Of a stretch of 64,000 nt of DNA, positions 8,476 through 17,348 are shown piece after piece. Position 1 is the stretch's first letter. Each line of letters opens with the position of its first letter. This DNA comes from Candidatus Didemnitutus sp. (GTDB lineage: Bacteria; Verrucomicrobiota; Verrucomicrobiia; Opitutales; Opitutaceae), in the NCBI GenBank assembly GCA_019634575.1, contig JAHCAY010000001.1, positions 744,001 to 808,000 on the forward strand. Direction: 5' to 3'. Both the position numbers and the translations under genes were made by a program. Under the pieces are notes generated by a model. That model saw nothing but the letters and a program-made list of their open reading frames with translations. It searched no databases and had not been told where the DNA came from.

Positions 8476-8491
8476 TAGGGGTTGCATCCTA
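8476..8491. promoter_or_regulatory. Candidate operator 1, TAGGGG-N5-TCCTA
   Basis: TAGGGGTTGCATCCTA is a near-palindrome (TAGG...CCTA) in the 232-base gap between the DJ-1 gene and the polysaccharide exporter. A second copy of the same form lies 109 bases further on. Binding by a dimeric regulator is inference. Confidence 0.45.
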
Positions 8492-8584
8492 TCGGCCTGC
8501 CCCCGGCCGGCCGCTTGGCCTACGGAACCGATGCCCCCCTGATTTCCGCCGCTTCCCACTGGACGTGACGCGGCGAAGCTTTGT

Positions 8585-8600
8585 TAGGGGATTACTCCTA
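8585..8600. promoter_or_regulatory. Candidate operator 2, TAGGGG-N5-TCCTA
   Basis: TAGGGGATTACTCCTA matches operator 1 in its outer 6+5 bases, with the same 16-base length. It ends 69 bases before the wzm start, a suitable position for a site that controls the polysaccharide operon. The remaining sequence of the gap holds no recognisable gene. Confidence 0.5.
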
Positions 8601-8669
8601 GACGCTGGACGCTCGAGCGGCGCCGACGCAGATTGCTGACGTCGGGCTCGCACCAACCGTATTTCCTCC

Positions 8670-9503
8670 ATGTCCGCACCCGCTCCCAACATTGACCTCA
8701 CCATCGAGGCCGGCCGCGTCGAACAGCACTATTGGCGGGATTTGTGGCGCTATCGCGAGCTGATGGGCTTCCTCGCCTGGCGCGACATCAAGGTCCGCTA
8801 CAAGCAGGCCGTGCTCGGTGCCGCCTGGGCCATCATCCAGCCGGTCGTGCAGACCGCGCTGCTCACGTTCGTCTTCGCCAAGCTCGCAAAAATGCCCGAT
8901 GGCGGCGTCCCGTATTTCCTCCTCGTGCTCTGCGGCAACCTGCCGTGGCAGCTTTTCACCAACGCGTTCACCGGCGCCGGCAACAGCCTCGTCGGCAACT
9001 CGCACCTGATCTCGAAGGTCTACTTCCCGCGTCTCACCGTGCCGCTCTCTTCGCTCGCGGTCGCGCTGATCGACTTCGGCATCGTGCTCGTGATCGCGAT
9101 CCCGACCATTGCCGCGTTCGGCATCTGGCCTAGCTGGCAGATTTTCCTGCTCCCGCTTTTCCTGCTCCTCGCGCTCATCATTGCGCTCGGCTCGGGTCTT
9201 TGGCTGACCGCGCTGACGGTCAAATACCGGGACTTCCGCTTCCTCACCGGCTTCATCCTGCAAGTCGGCATGTTCGTCACGCCCGTCGGCTACCGCACCG
9301 ACACGCTGCCCAACTGGCGCGATTTGCTCGCGCTGAATCCGCTGACCGGCGTCATCGACGGCGTGCGCTGGTGCCTGCTCGGCGGCCGCGTCGACGTGCA
9401 CCTGCCCGGGCTCGCCGTCTCGATCACCGTGGCGCTCGTCCTGCTCGTGACGGGCTTGTGGTATTTCCGCAAAACCGAACGCCAATTCGCCGACGTCGTC
9501 TGA
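8670..9503 (+). CDS. wzm: ABC-type polysaccharide export permease (Wzm-like)
   Basis: The 277-aa product is an ABC-2 type permease with about six membrane segments. It has the family's N-terminal entry region YWRDLWRYRELMGFLAWRDI and then KVRYKQAVLGAAWAIIQP, which is highly typical of O-antigen and teichoic-acid exporters. It would form the membrane channel that exports a lipid-linked polysaccharide across the inner membrane, with the ATPase encoded one base downstream. It is the first gene of the large locus and follows the two candidate operators. Confidence 0.94.
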   Translation: MSAPAPNIDLTIEAGRVEQHYWRDLWRYRELMGFLAWRDIKVRYKQAVLGAAWAIIQPVVQTALLTFVFAKLAKMPDGGVPYFLLVLCGNLPWQLFTNAFTGAGNSLVGNSHLISKVYFPRLTVPLSSLAVALIDFGIVLVIAIPTIAAFGIWPSWQIFLLPLFLLLALIIALGSGLWLTALTVKYRDFRFLTGFILQVGMFVTPVGYRTDTLPNWRDLLALNPLTGVIDGVRWCLLGGRVDVHLPGLAVSITVALVLLVTGLWYFRKTERQFADVV

Positions 9504-9504
9504 C

Positions 9505-10743
9505 ATGAGCCTTCCCGCCATCGAAGTCACCGGACTCAGCAAACGCTACGTCATCGAACACGAGTCGCGGCACGACAGCCTGCGCGACACGCTCCACCAC
9601 AAGGCGCGCCAGCTCTGGCGCCGCTACCGCTGGGGCACGAGCTTCGAGAAGGAGGAATTCTGGGCGCTGCGCGACGTCTCGTTCTCCGTCCAACCGGGCG
9701 AAGTCGTCGGCATCGTCGGCCGCAACGGCGCCGGCAAATCCACGCTGCTGAAAATCCTCTCCCGCATCACCGAGCCCACGCTCGGCAAGATCCGCCTCCG
9801 TGGCCGCGTCGCCTCGCTGCTCGAAGTCGGCACCGGCTTCCATCCCGACCTCACCGGCCGCGAAAACATCTACCTCAACGGCTCCATCCTCGGCATGCAG
9901 CGCGCCGAGATCGCGCGGAAGTTCGACGAGATCGTCGCCTTCGCCGAGATCGAGCGCTTTCTCGACACGCCGGTGAAACGCTACTCGAGCGGCATGTATG
10001 TCCGCCTCGCCTTCGCCGTCGCCGCGCACCTCGAGCCGGAAATCCTCATCGTCGACGAAGTCCTCGCCGTCGGCGATATGGCCTTCCAGAAAAAATGCCT
10101 CGGCAAGATGCAGAGCGTCGCGCAAGGCGAAGGCCGCACCGTCCTCTTCGTTTCGCACAACATCCACGCCGTGCGCCAGCTCTGCCGCACCGGCATCCTC
10201 CTCGGCGAAGGACAACTCAAAGCCGCCGGTCCCGTCGCCAAAGTCCTCGACGCCTACCTCGACACCGCGAGCAGCAGCGAAACCCAAATCCCCGCGCCCG
10301 CGCCGGAGCTGCGCGACCGCGCCTACGTCACCGGCCTGAGCTTCGAGGATCTCCAAGGCCGGCCGAACACCATCTTCTCCGTCGGCCAGGGCTGGCGCGC
10401 CAAGATCCGCATCCACCTCGCGCGCCCGTATCCGAAATTCGTCACCGGCTTCGGCCTCATGAGCACTGACGGCCTCGGCGTGCAAACCGCCTGGCTGCCT
10501 CCCGTCGACCTCGCGGCCGGCGACTACGAAGTCACCTTCGAGCAGACCGTCTGGCTGCAAGCCGGCGGCTACACGATGAACCTCGGCCTCAGCACCGAAA
10601 ACCAAACCATCCAGCAAATCAGCGCCGGCCGCATCGACATCTCCGGCGAGGAACCGCACGGCTTCTTCCCGCTGACCTCGGGCTTCGGCATCGTGCTGAA
10701 CTCGATGAAGACCTCCATCGCGCCGCTCCACCGGCCCGAGTGA
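9505..10743 (+). CDS. wzt: ABC-type polysaccharide export ATPase with C-terminal Wzt-like domain
   Basis: The 412-aa product has a Walker A motif GRNGAGKST near residue 71, the signature YSSGMYVRLAF near 160 and Walker B ILIVDEVLAVGD near 182. These are the forms seen in Wzt/TagH/RfbE ATPases. After the ATPase (about residue 250) a beta-rich domain of some 150 residues resembles the Wzt C-terminal domain. In characterised systems that domain recognises the modified non-reducing end of the finished glycan. This suggests that a chain terminator, perhaps a methyl group, licenses export. The gene overlaps the next start by four bases. Confidence 0.95.
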   Translation: MSLPAIEVTGLSKRYVIEHESRHDSLRDTLHHKARQLWRRYRWGTSFEKEEFWALRDVSFSVQPGEVVGIVGRNGAGKSTLLKILSRITEPTLGKIRLRGRVASLLEVGTGFHPDLTGRENIYLNGSILGMQRAEIARKFDEIVAFAEIERFLDTPVKRYSSGMYVRLAFAVAAHLEPEILIVDEVLAVGDMAFQKKCLGKMQSVAQGEGRTVLFVSHNIHAVRQLCRTGILLGEGQLKAAGPVAKVLDAYLDTASSSETQIPAPAPELRDRAYVTGLSFEDLQGRPNTIFSVGQGWRAKIRIHLARPYPKFVTGFGLMSTDGLGVQTAWLPPVDLAAGDYEVTFEQTVWLQAGGYTMNLGLSTENQTIQQISAGRIDISGEEPHGFFPLTSGFGIVLNSMKTSIAPLHRPE

Positions 10744-12785
10744 CCACTCCGTCCGCCACCTCCGTCGCCGAACACGCCTCCGCGCCAGCCCGCGGACCGC
10801 TGCGCATCGGTATGTTCCCCGAGCCCGAAGCCGCCTCCGATGCGAACCGCGCCGGTGCCAGCCACAATCTCTTCCGCCAGTTCAACTCGATGCTCCGCGC
10901 GCGCGGCTGCGCCGTATCCGGCCTCTCGAATTCGGAACTGCTGCAGCCGGCCCAGCTCGCGGTCGACCTCGTCCACATCAACTGGACCGAGCTGCTCACC
11001 CGCGAACTCTACTTCGGCCAGCGCTGGCTCCGCCTCGCCGCCCGCGCCACGATCCGGCTCGGAAGCCCGGCCGATGCCCTGCTGCGCGCCGCCGCCCGGC
11101 GCCGCCTGCGCCCGCTCTTCCGCCATCGCCCCGTCGTCTACCAAGTCCACGACCTCACCTCGAACTGGCTCCAACCGCCCGCCGCCCACCGCCTCGACCG
11201 CGCGATCAAATCCGTGATTCTCGCCCACGCCCAAGGTTGGGTCGTGAACGAGGAAAGTTGCCTCGCCGAGATCGACGCCCCGCCGCCCGCCGCAATCGCG
11301 ACGTGCCGTCTCGGCGGCTTCGACCTCTTCCACGGAACCGCCATCCCGCGCACCGCGGCGCGCGCTTCGCTCGGCCTGCCCGCCAGCGGCCGCGTTTTCA
11401 TCTACGCCGGCTTCTCATCCGCCCGCCGTAACCCGCGCGATCTCGTCACCGCGTTCGCCCGCCTCCCGGCCGGCCACCATCTCCTGATCGCCAGCGCCAA
11501 CGCGCGCAATTTTCTTCCCGCTGAACTGCCGGCCAACGTCCGGCTCCTCACCGGGTTTCTGGAAAACGAGCAACTCCGCGCCCTGTTTTGCGCCGCCGAC
11601 TGGGTCGTCATGCCCGGGCGTCACTATCTTACTTCCGCCGTCGTGCGCACGGCGATCAGCTACGAGTGCCCTGTCATCTGCGCGCAGTTCGGCTCGCAAA
11701 TCGACATGGCCCGCGACGCCGCGCTCTGGCTCGACCCCGCCAACGACGACTCGCTCGCCGCGCAACTGTCGGCCGCCGCCAGCATGCCCGAGCCCGAGCT
11801 CGAGCGCTTCCGCCAAGCCGCCGCCCAACGCCACGCCGAGCGCACCTGGGAAAAATCCGTCGCCGCCTACCTGGCTCTCGTGGACCGTCTCGTCCCCGGT
11901 CCGGCTCCACAGTTCGTCGCGCCGCCTCCAGTGACGACGCCGCCGTTGCCCGCCGCATCGGCGCCCGATCTCGGCTCCTACCTGGCCCAACCCAGTGCCG
12001 CCGCAACGGAGTTTCAGCGGTTGGTGCCCGCGCAGACCGCGCGGGTCATCTGCGACATCGGCGCATGCGAGGGCGAGGACTCGATCCGCTTCAGCCGCCT
12101 GTTCCCCGCCGCGCGCGTGTTCGCGTTCGAAGCGCTCCCGTCCAACCAAACCCTCGCCCGCGAAAATTTCACGCGCTACGGCACCGACCGCGCCGAACTC
12201 GTGCCACTCGCGCTTTCGGATCGCGCGGGCACCGCCACCTTCCACGTTTCGTCCGGCCGGCCGCCCGAGCTCTTCGCCGGCGAAGATTGGAACTACGGCA
12301 ACAAGTCCAGCTCACTGCTGCCTCCCGCCTCCGGCTCCGCACCGATGCACGGCTGGATTGAATTCAAGGATCGCATCGAGGTCCCGACCGACACGCTGGA
12401 CCGCTTCTGCGCCGCGCGCGGCCTCGCCGCCATCGACCTCGTGCATATGGACGTGCAAGGCGCCGAGCTGTTTGTCCTTCGCGGCGCCGAGCAGATGCTC
12501 CCGCGCATCACCGCCATCTGGCTCGAGGTTTCCACCACCGAACTTTACCGCGGCCAGGCGCTCGACCGCGACATCGCCGCCTTCATGCGCGCGCACGGGT
12601 TCGCGCTCGCGCACGTCGAACTGCTCGGCAATGGCACCGGCGAGGGCGATCATTTCTACGTCAACCTACGCCACGCGCGCGTCTGGCCTTACTTCATCGC
12701 CAAACGCGCCGGCGATTCGTTTTCCCGCGCCCGCTTCTCTCTCGGCGCCCTGAAAAACCGTCTCCTCGGCCACCCCAACCCATGA
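10740..12785 (+). CDS. Fused glycosyltransferase and FkbM-type methyltransferase
   Basis: The 681-aa product starts at GTG 10740. Residues 1 to about 380 look like a GT-B glycosyltransferase: an N-terminal domain with DLVHINWTELL, and a C-terminal domain with FIYAGFSSARRNPRDLV and an acceptor-side segment VVMPGRHYLTSAVVRTAISYECPV. A Pro-rich linker (about 384-415) follows. Residues about 425-660 form an FkbM SAM-dependent methyltransferase: motif I VICDIGACEGEDS, an acidic loop FAFEALPSN and DLVHMDVQGAELFVLRGAE. One protein would thus add a sugar and O-methylate a glycan. It is placed directly after Wzt, which fits a capping or terminating role, but that is inference. Confidence 0.85.
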   Translation: MTTPSATSVAEHASAPARGPLRIGMFPEPEAASDANRAGASHNLFRQFNSMLRARGCAVSGLSNSELLQPAQLAVDLVHINWTELLTRELYFGQRWLRLAARATIRLGSPADALLRAAARRRLRPLFRHRPVVYQVHDLTSNWLQPPAAHRLDRAIKSVILAHAQGWVVNEESCLAEIDAPPPAAIATCRLGGFDLFHGTAIPRTAARASLGLPASGRVFIYAGFSSARRNPRDLVTAFARLPAGHHLLIASANARNFLPAELPANVRLLTGFLENEQLRALFCAADWVVMPGRHYLTSAVVRTAISYECPVICAQFGSQIDMARDAALWLDPANDDSLAAQLSAAASMPEPELERFRQAAAQRHAERTWEKSVAAYLALVDRLVPGPAPQFVAPPPVTTPPLPAASAPDLGSYLAQPSAAATEFQRLVPAQTARVICDIGACEGEDSIRFSRLFPAARVFAFEALPSNQTLARENFTRYGTDRAELVPLALSDRAGTATFHVSSGRPPELFAGEDWNYGNKSSSLLPPASGSAPMHGWIEFKDRIEVPTDTLDRFCAARGLAAIDLVHMDVQGAELFVLRGAEQMLPRITAIWLEVSTTELYRGQALDRDIAAFMRAHGFALAHVELLGNGTGEGDHFYVNLRHARVWPYFIAKRAGDSFSRARFSLGALKNRLLGHPNP

Positions 12786-13705
12786 TCATCACCTGGCTCA
12801 ACGGCGGTCTCGGCAACCAGATGTTCCAATACGCCGCCGGTCTCGCGCTCGCGCATCAGCGCCGCACCGTGCTCAAGCTCGATGTCTCGTGGTTCCGCCA
12901 CTACGAGGAGTTCGAGGCGCACAACATCTACGGCCTGCACTGCTTCAACATCCTCGAGCAATTCGCCACCGCCGACGAGAGCACGCGCCTCTGCGGCCGC
13001 CCGCTCACCTTCGCCGAACGTTGCGCGCTGCCGATCGCTCGTCGCCTCCGGCTCAACGACTACGTCGCGCGCCACACCGCGACCGGCCAGCTCCACGACG
13101 CGAAGTCGTTTCACTTCTACCCGGAGTTCTTCGATCTCCCGGACAACACGATGATCTCCGGCTGGTGGCAGTCGGAAAAATTCTTCGCGCCCGTCGCTGA
13201 TCACATCCGCCTGCACTTCAGCTTCCGCTTCCCGCCGCTGGCGGCCGTCGCCGAGATGGCCGCGCGCATCCGCAGCGGCCCGTCCGCCGCCGTGCACTTC
13301 CGCCGCGGCGACTACACGCGGAACCAGACCTTCAACCAGAAGATCGGCGTCATCGGCCCGGCCTACTACGACCGCGCCATCCAGCTCCTCCGCGAGCGCA
13401 GCCCCGACGCCACGCTCTACATTTTCTCCGACGACATCGACGCCATCGAACGCGAATACCGCGTGCCCGGCCCGCACGTCTTCGTCCGCGCCGTCCATCA
13501 CTGGCACCCGTGGGACAAGATCCGCCTCATGTCGCTCTGCGACCACATCGCCATCGCGAACAGCACCTTTTCCTGGTGGGCCGCGTGGCTGAACCCCTCG
13601 CCCACAAAACTCGTCATCGCCCCCGATCCGTGGTTCGCCAACAGCATCCACAATTCGAGCGACGTCGTCCCCGACAGCTGGACCCGACTCCCGATCAACC
13701 CATGA
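12782..13705 (+). CDS. GT11 family alpha-1,2-fucosyltransferase-like glycosyltransferase
   Basis: The 307-aa product has the GT11 signature GGLGNQMFQYAAGLALA at residues 8-24, the HFRRGDY donor-binding motif near residue 171 and a C-terminal NSTFSWWAAWL motif. GT11 enzymes transfer L-fucose, or sometimes a related deoxysugar, from GDP-fucose to a 2-OH. GDP-fucose synthesis genes are not in the window. It overlaps both neighbours by four bases. Confidence 0.93.
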   Translation: MIITWLNGGLGNQMFQYAAGLALAHQRRTVLKLDVSWFRHYEEFEAHNIYGLHCFNILEQFATADESTRLCGRPLTFAERCALPIARRLRLNDYVARHTATGQLHDAKSFHFYPEFFDLPDNTMISGWWQSEKFFAPVADHIRLHFSFRFPPLAAVAEMAARIRSGPSAAVHFRRGDYTRNQTFNQKIGVIGPAYYDRAIQLLRERSPDATLYIFSDDIDAIEREYRVPGPHVFVRAVHHWHPWDKIRLMSLCDHIAIANSTFSWWAAWLNPSPTKLVIAPDPWFANSIHNSSDVVPDSWTRLPINP

Positions 13706-14295
13706 GCCTCTTCGACTCGTTCAAAAACACGTTCCGCCCCGCGTGGCACGCGCTGAAGCGCACCGTCTCGCCGCCGCGCCGCTGGCCGAGCGAAACCTCC
13801 AAGTGCCGCGCGCGCCTCGCGCCCTACTGCGTCGGCGACGGCGCCGACCTCGGCTTCGGCGGCGACCCGATCACGCCCGCCGCCATCCGCATGGACATGC
13901 CGAACCAATACGGCACCGTCGGTCAATTCCCCGCGCAACTCCGCGGCGACGCCGCGCGCCTCGTCTGGTTCGCCGATGGCGCGCTCGATTTCATCTTCTC
14001 GTCGCACCTGCTCGAGGATTTTCAGGACACCGAGTCGGTCCTCCGCGAATGGCTGCGCGTCCTCAAACCCGGCGGCCGTCTCATCATCTTCTGCCCCGAC
14101 GAGCAGCGCTTCCGCGCCCACTGCAACCGCACGGGCCAGCCCTACAACCCGCACCACGTCCACGCGCACTTCTCGCTCGATTACGTGAAGGGCCTGCTCA
14201 CGCAGATCGGCGGCACGCGCCTCGTCTACGAAAACCCCGACGTCGATATCTACTCCTGGGACCTCGTCGTCGAAAAACTCCCCTCCACCCAATGA
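13702..14295 (+). CDS. SAM-dependent methyltransferase, Methyltransf_11-like
   Basis: The 197-aa product has a variant motif I (GDGADLGFGGDPI) and a typical post-motif region ALDFIFSSHLLEDF followed by EWLRVLKPGGRLIIF. It belongs to small class I methyltransferases found in glycan clusters. The acceptor is unknown. ATG 13702 overlaps the GT11 stop as ATGA, and the same occurs at its 3' end. Confidence 0.8.
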   Translation: MSLFDSFKNTFRPAWHALKRTVSPPRRWPSETSKCRARLAPYCVGDGADLGFGGDPITPAAIRMDMPNQYGTVGQFPAQLRGDAARLVWFADGALDFIFSSHLLEDFQDTESVLREWLRVLKPGGRLIIFCPDEQRFRAHCNRTGQPYNPHHVHAHFSLDYVKGLLTQIGGTRLVYENPDVDIYSWDLVVEKLPSTQ

Positions 14296-14963
14296 ACCTC
14301 TCCGAGCGTCTGCGTTACCTCCGTCATCACCTGCTCATGGTGTGGCCGCGCTATAAACTTTCGACGGGCGACTACCGCACCGGTCTCGGTCCGTCTGCGT
14401 GGCTGCTCCACGGCCTCGTCCGCTCGCTCGCGCCCGATGTCGTTGTCGAAACCGGCTCCGCTCGCGGCTGGTCCGCCTGCCACATCGGCCTCGCGCTCCG
14501 CGAAAACGTCCGCGGCAAACTCTACGCCATCGACCCGCATTCCTCGACCGAGTGGAACGACAGCGGCGGCCCCGACGCCTCGCTGAACGTCTTCCGCCGC
14601 CACGTCTCCGCGATGGGCCTCGATCCTTACGTCGAAGTCGTCCGCGCCGATTCGCGCACCGCCGCGAAAAACTGGAGCCGCCCGATCGACCTCCTCTTCA
14701 TTGATGGCGACCACTCCTACGAAGGCGTGAAAGCCGACTGGGACCTCTTCTCGCCGTTCCTCACGCCGTCCGCCGTCACGATCTTTCACGACACCACGTG
14801 GGAACTCCACAAGCACGACGACCCGCGCTACCGCGACGACATGGGCGTGCCGCGCTTCGTCGACGAACTCCGCCGCGCCGGCTATCCGTGCATCACGCTC
14901 GACCGCGACTGCGGCCTGACGATGGTCCAGCGCCCCGTCGGCGGCCTCCCGCTGCTGAAATAA
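14292..14963 (+). CDS. Class I SAM methyltransferase (Methyltransf_24 / cephalosporin hydroxylase-like)
   Basis: The 223-aa product shows motif I VVVETGSARGWSACHIG, an acidic loop LYAIDPHS and the family-typical IDLLFIDGDHSYEGVKADW, followed by a conserved FHDT. These proteins commonly methylate sugar hydroxyls in antibiotic and surface-glycan pathways. The start is ATG 14292, overlapping the previous stop. It is the last gene before the only large break in the locus. Confidence 0.85.
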   Translation: MNLSERLRYLRHHLLMVWPRYKLSTGDYRTGLGPSAWLLHGLVRSLAPDVVVETGSARGWSACHIGLALRENVRGKLYAIDPHSSTEWNDSGGPDASLNVFRRHVSAMGLDPYVEVVRADSRTAAKNWSRPIDLLFIDGDHSYEGVKADWDLFSPFLTPSAVTIFHDTTWELHKHDDPRYRDDMGVPRFVDELRRAGYPCITLDRDCGLTMVQRPVGGLPLLK

Positions 14964-15016
14964 CGCCAGCCTGTAGCCAGCCCTCCGTTTGTCCCGCGTC
15001 TTTCCATCGGTTTGTC

Positions 15017-15049
15017 ATCGCCACGGCCCGCACCGCGGGCCGTGGCGAT
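15017..15049. repeat. Perfect 15-base palindrome with 3-base loop
   Basis: ATCGCCACGGCCCGC at 15017-15031 pairs perfectly with 15035-15049 around the loop ACC. No T-tract follows on either strand, so it is not a typical terminator. It lies in the 311-base non-coding gap 14964-15274. Confidence 0.8.
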
Positions 15050-15087
15050 CCATCCACCTTCCGTGCTGAACCCAAACTCCGATGCTA

Positions 15088-15247
15088 GGCACAGAGAACA
15101 CAGAGGCGAATCAGAGAACCACCGAGTGTGGAGATCCGAAATCGTCCCAAACGTTTCTCATCAGACTAGCGAGCGAATCACGCAGCATGCGAATTTCGAA
15201 AACTCATTCTCCGTGACCTCTGTGCCGCCTCTTCTGTCCTCTGTGCC
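15088..15247. repeat. Inverted CACAGAG word repeats
   Basis: GGCACAGAGAACACAGAGGC at 15088-15107 is answered on the other strand by ACCTCTGTGCC (15216-15226) and CCTCTGTGCC (15238-15247). The arms are 110-140 bases apart, and no gene is visible between them. The gap may also hold a promoter for the second part of the locus, but I cannot identify one. Confidence 0.65.
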
Positions 15248-15274
15248 GGGATTGGAATGCACTCTTTAGACTGA

Positions 15275-16219
15275 ATGGACGTTCGCTCCCACCTCGCCGG
15301 ACTCCGCCGCTGGCTCTCGCTCGTCCGCCGCCACGGCCGTCCGCACCGCCTGTTCTACTTCTACGGCGGCATCGGCGACCAACTCCTCTGCTCCGCCGTC
15401 GCCCGCGAACTCCAGCGCCGTCGCCCGCAACGCATCTGGTTCTTCAGCCAATCGCCCGAACTCTTCGCGCAAAACGCCGACGTGACCGCGACCGTCCCTT
15501 TCGACCTCGGCCTCATTCCCTGGGCGCGCCTCAGCGGCTCGCGCCCACAGCGGCTCTTTTATCAGGAATTCCTCCACGCCGAGAACCGCGACGCCCCGCT
15601 GCACGAGCCCAGCATCGCCTCGCTCTGCCGCCGCGCCGGCATCACCGGCAACGTCACGCTGCGTCCCTACCTGCCCGCCGTCACGCCCGCGCCGCTGCCG
15701 AAACGGACGCGCCCGCGCATTGCGATCCACTCCAGCTGCCTCACCGCGCGCTACCCGATGGCCAACAAGCAATGGCCGGTCGAGCGCATGCAAGCCGTCG
15801 CGCGCGAACTCGCCGCCTTCGCCGACCTCGTTCAACTCGGCAGCCCGCAAGATCCCGATCTCCCCGGCGCGCTCGACCGCCGCGGCATTCCGCTGCTCGA
15901 CGCCGCACGCGAACTCGCCGGCTGCGACCTCTTCGTCGGCCTCGTCGGCTTCCTGATGCACCTCGCGCGCGCCGTCGAGTGCCCCGCCGTCATCGTCTAC
16001 GGCGGCCGCGAGCCGCCCGAGATCACCGGCTATTCCTGCAATGTGAATCTCGCCAATCGCCCCGCGTGCGCGCCCTGCTGGCGCTATTCGCAATGCGACT
16101 ACGACCGTCGCTGCCTCACTGCCATCACGCCGGAGCAAGTCCTCGCCGCCGTCCGCACCCAACTCGCCGCCGCACACCCGCGCCCGCTACGCGCTGACGA
16201 ATTTGCCATCGCGGCCTGA
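15275..16219 (+). CDS. GT9-like (heptosyltransferase family) glycosyltransferase
   Basis: The 314-aa product has a GT9 N-terminal glycine motif (FYFYGGIGDQLLCSAVARELQRR). Its C-terminal nucleotide-sugar site reads CDLFVGLVGFLMHLARAVECPAVIVYGG, in place of the classical GPxHLAAA. A Cys cluster (ACAPCWRYSQCDYDRRC) near the C-terminus occurs in capsule-cluster members of this family. The donor may be a heptose or another sugar. It starts the second uninterrupted gene run after the repeat-filled gap. Confidence 0.82.
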   Translation: MDVRSHLAGLRRWLSLVRRHGRPHRLFYFYGGIGDQLLCSAVARELQRRRPQRIWFFSQSPELFAQNADVTATVPFDLGLIPWARLSGSRPQRLFYQEFLHAENRDAPLHEPSIASLCRRAGITGNVTLRPYLPAVTPAPLPKRTRPRIAIHSSCLTARYPMANKQWPVERMQAVARELAAFADLVQLGSPQDPDLPGALDRRGIPLLDAARELAGCDLFVGLVGFLMHLARAVECPAVIVYGGREPPEITGYSCNVNLANRPACAPCWRYSQCDYDRRCLTAITPEQVLAAVRTQLAAAHPRPLRADEFAIAA

Positions 16220-16223
16220 GATC

Positions 16224-17348
16224 ATGAAAATCGCCTTCGTCTCCACCATTCTCGGCTACCCGTGGGGCGGCGCCGACACGCTGTGGACCAACGCCGCCGA
16301 AGCCGCCCAACGCCGCGGCGACGAACTGCTGATCTCCGTCTCGCCCGTCGTCGCCGCCAGCCCGCGCGTCGCCGCACTCGTCGACGCCGGCGCACGGCTG
16401 CACGAACGCGTCCCGGCCTCCGTGCCGAATTCCCTCGGCGCGCGCGTCGCCGGAAAAATTCGCCGCACGCTCGGCCGCGCCGGCGACGGCCTCGTCGACG
16501 AACTCGCCGCGTTCCGCCCCGACCTCGTCATCATCAGCCTCGGCGGCACCTACGACCTCATCCTTCACCACGATTGGGTCGACTGGTTCGCCGCAAACCA
16601 GACGCGCGTCCGCCTCATCGCCAATTGGCAGGCAGAAAACCCTTCGCTCACCGAGCCCGAGTGGCACGCCGCCAAACGCGCGCTCACCCTCGCCGAGCAA
16701 GTCTGCTTCGTCTCGACGCGCAACCTCACCGTTACGCGCCGCCACCTGCTCGACCCACTGCCGCGGGCCCGCGTCATCCAAAACCCCCTGCGCTGGCAAC
16801 CCGTCGACGTCTCGCCTTGGCCAGACTCGCCGCTCGCGCAGCTCGCCACCGTTTCGCGCCTCGACGAGGGCAAAGGCATCCACCTCGTTCTCCACGCGCT
16901 CGCCGCGATGGCGCCGCGCCCGGATTTCCGACTGAACATCTACGGTCAAGGCCCAGCCGAAGCCTACCTCCGCGCAACTGCCGAGCATCTCGGTCTCACC
17001 GCCAGCGTCCATTTTCGCGGCTACGTCAAAAATCTCCGCGACATCTGGGCCGCGAATCACCTCCTCGTTTCCGCCTCAGTCGACGACGGCGTGCCGATGA
17101 CGATCCCCGAGGCGATGCTCTGCGAACGTCCCGTCCTCTCGACCGAAGTCGGCGGCGCGAACGACTGGATCACCGACGGCGTCAACGGCTACCTCTGTCC
17201 CGCACCCACGGTTCCCTTGCTCGCCGCCACGCTCCAGCGCGCCCTTCTGTCGCCCTCCCGCGCCAGCTGGCCCGCCCTCGGCCGTGCCGCCGCCACCGCC
17301 GCCCACGCGCGCTATCTGCCGCAAGACCACCTGACTCTCCTCGTATGA
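16224..17348 (+). CDS. GT4 family glycosyltransferase
   Basis: The 374-aa GT-B protein begins MKIAFVSTILGYPWGGADTLW, a typical donor-side glycine loop. The C-terminal half has ATVSRLDEGKGIHLVLHALA, then LRDIWAANHLLVSAS and the EX7E-like DDGVPMTIPEAMLCERPVLST, followed by GGANDWI. ATG 16224 follows the previous stop by four bases. Its own stop overlaps the acyltransferase start. Confidence 0.9.
   Translation: MKIAFVSTILGYPWGGADTLWTNAAEAAQRRGDELLISVSPVVAASPRVAALVDAGARLHERVPASVPNSLGARVAGKIRRTLGRAGDGLVDELAAFRPDLVIISLGGTYDLILHHDWVDWFAANQTRVRLIANWQAENPSLTEPEWHAAKRALTLAEQVCFVSTRNLTVTRRHLLDPLPRARVIQNPLRWQPVDVSPWPDSPLAQLATVSRLDEGKGIHLVLHALAAMAPRPDFRLNIYGQGPAEAYLRATAEHLGLTASVHFRGYVKNLRDIWAANHLLVSASVDDGVPMTIPEAMLCERPVLSTEVGGANDWITDGVNGYLCPAPTVPLLAATLQRALLSPSRASWPALGRAAATAAHARYLPQDHLTLLV

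Noticed and set aside
15088..15247. The CACAGAG words and other repeats considered as a CRISPR array
   Set aside because: There is no regular repeat-spacer periodicity, the copies are inverted rather than direct, and no cas genes are present in the window.
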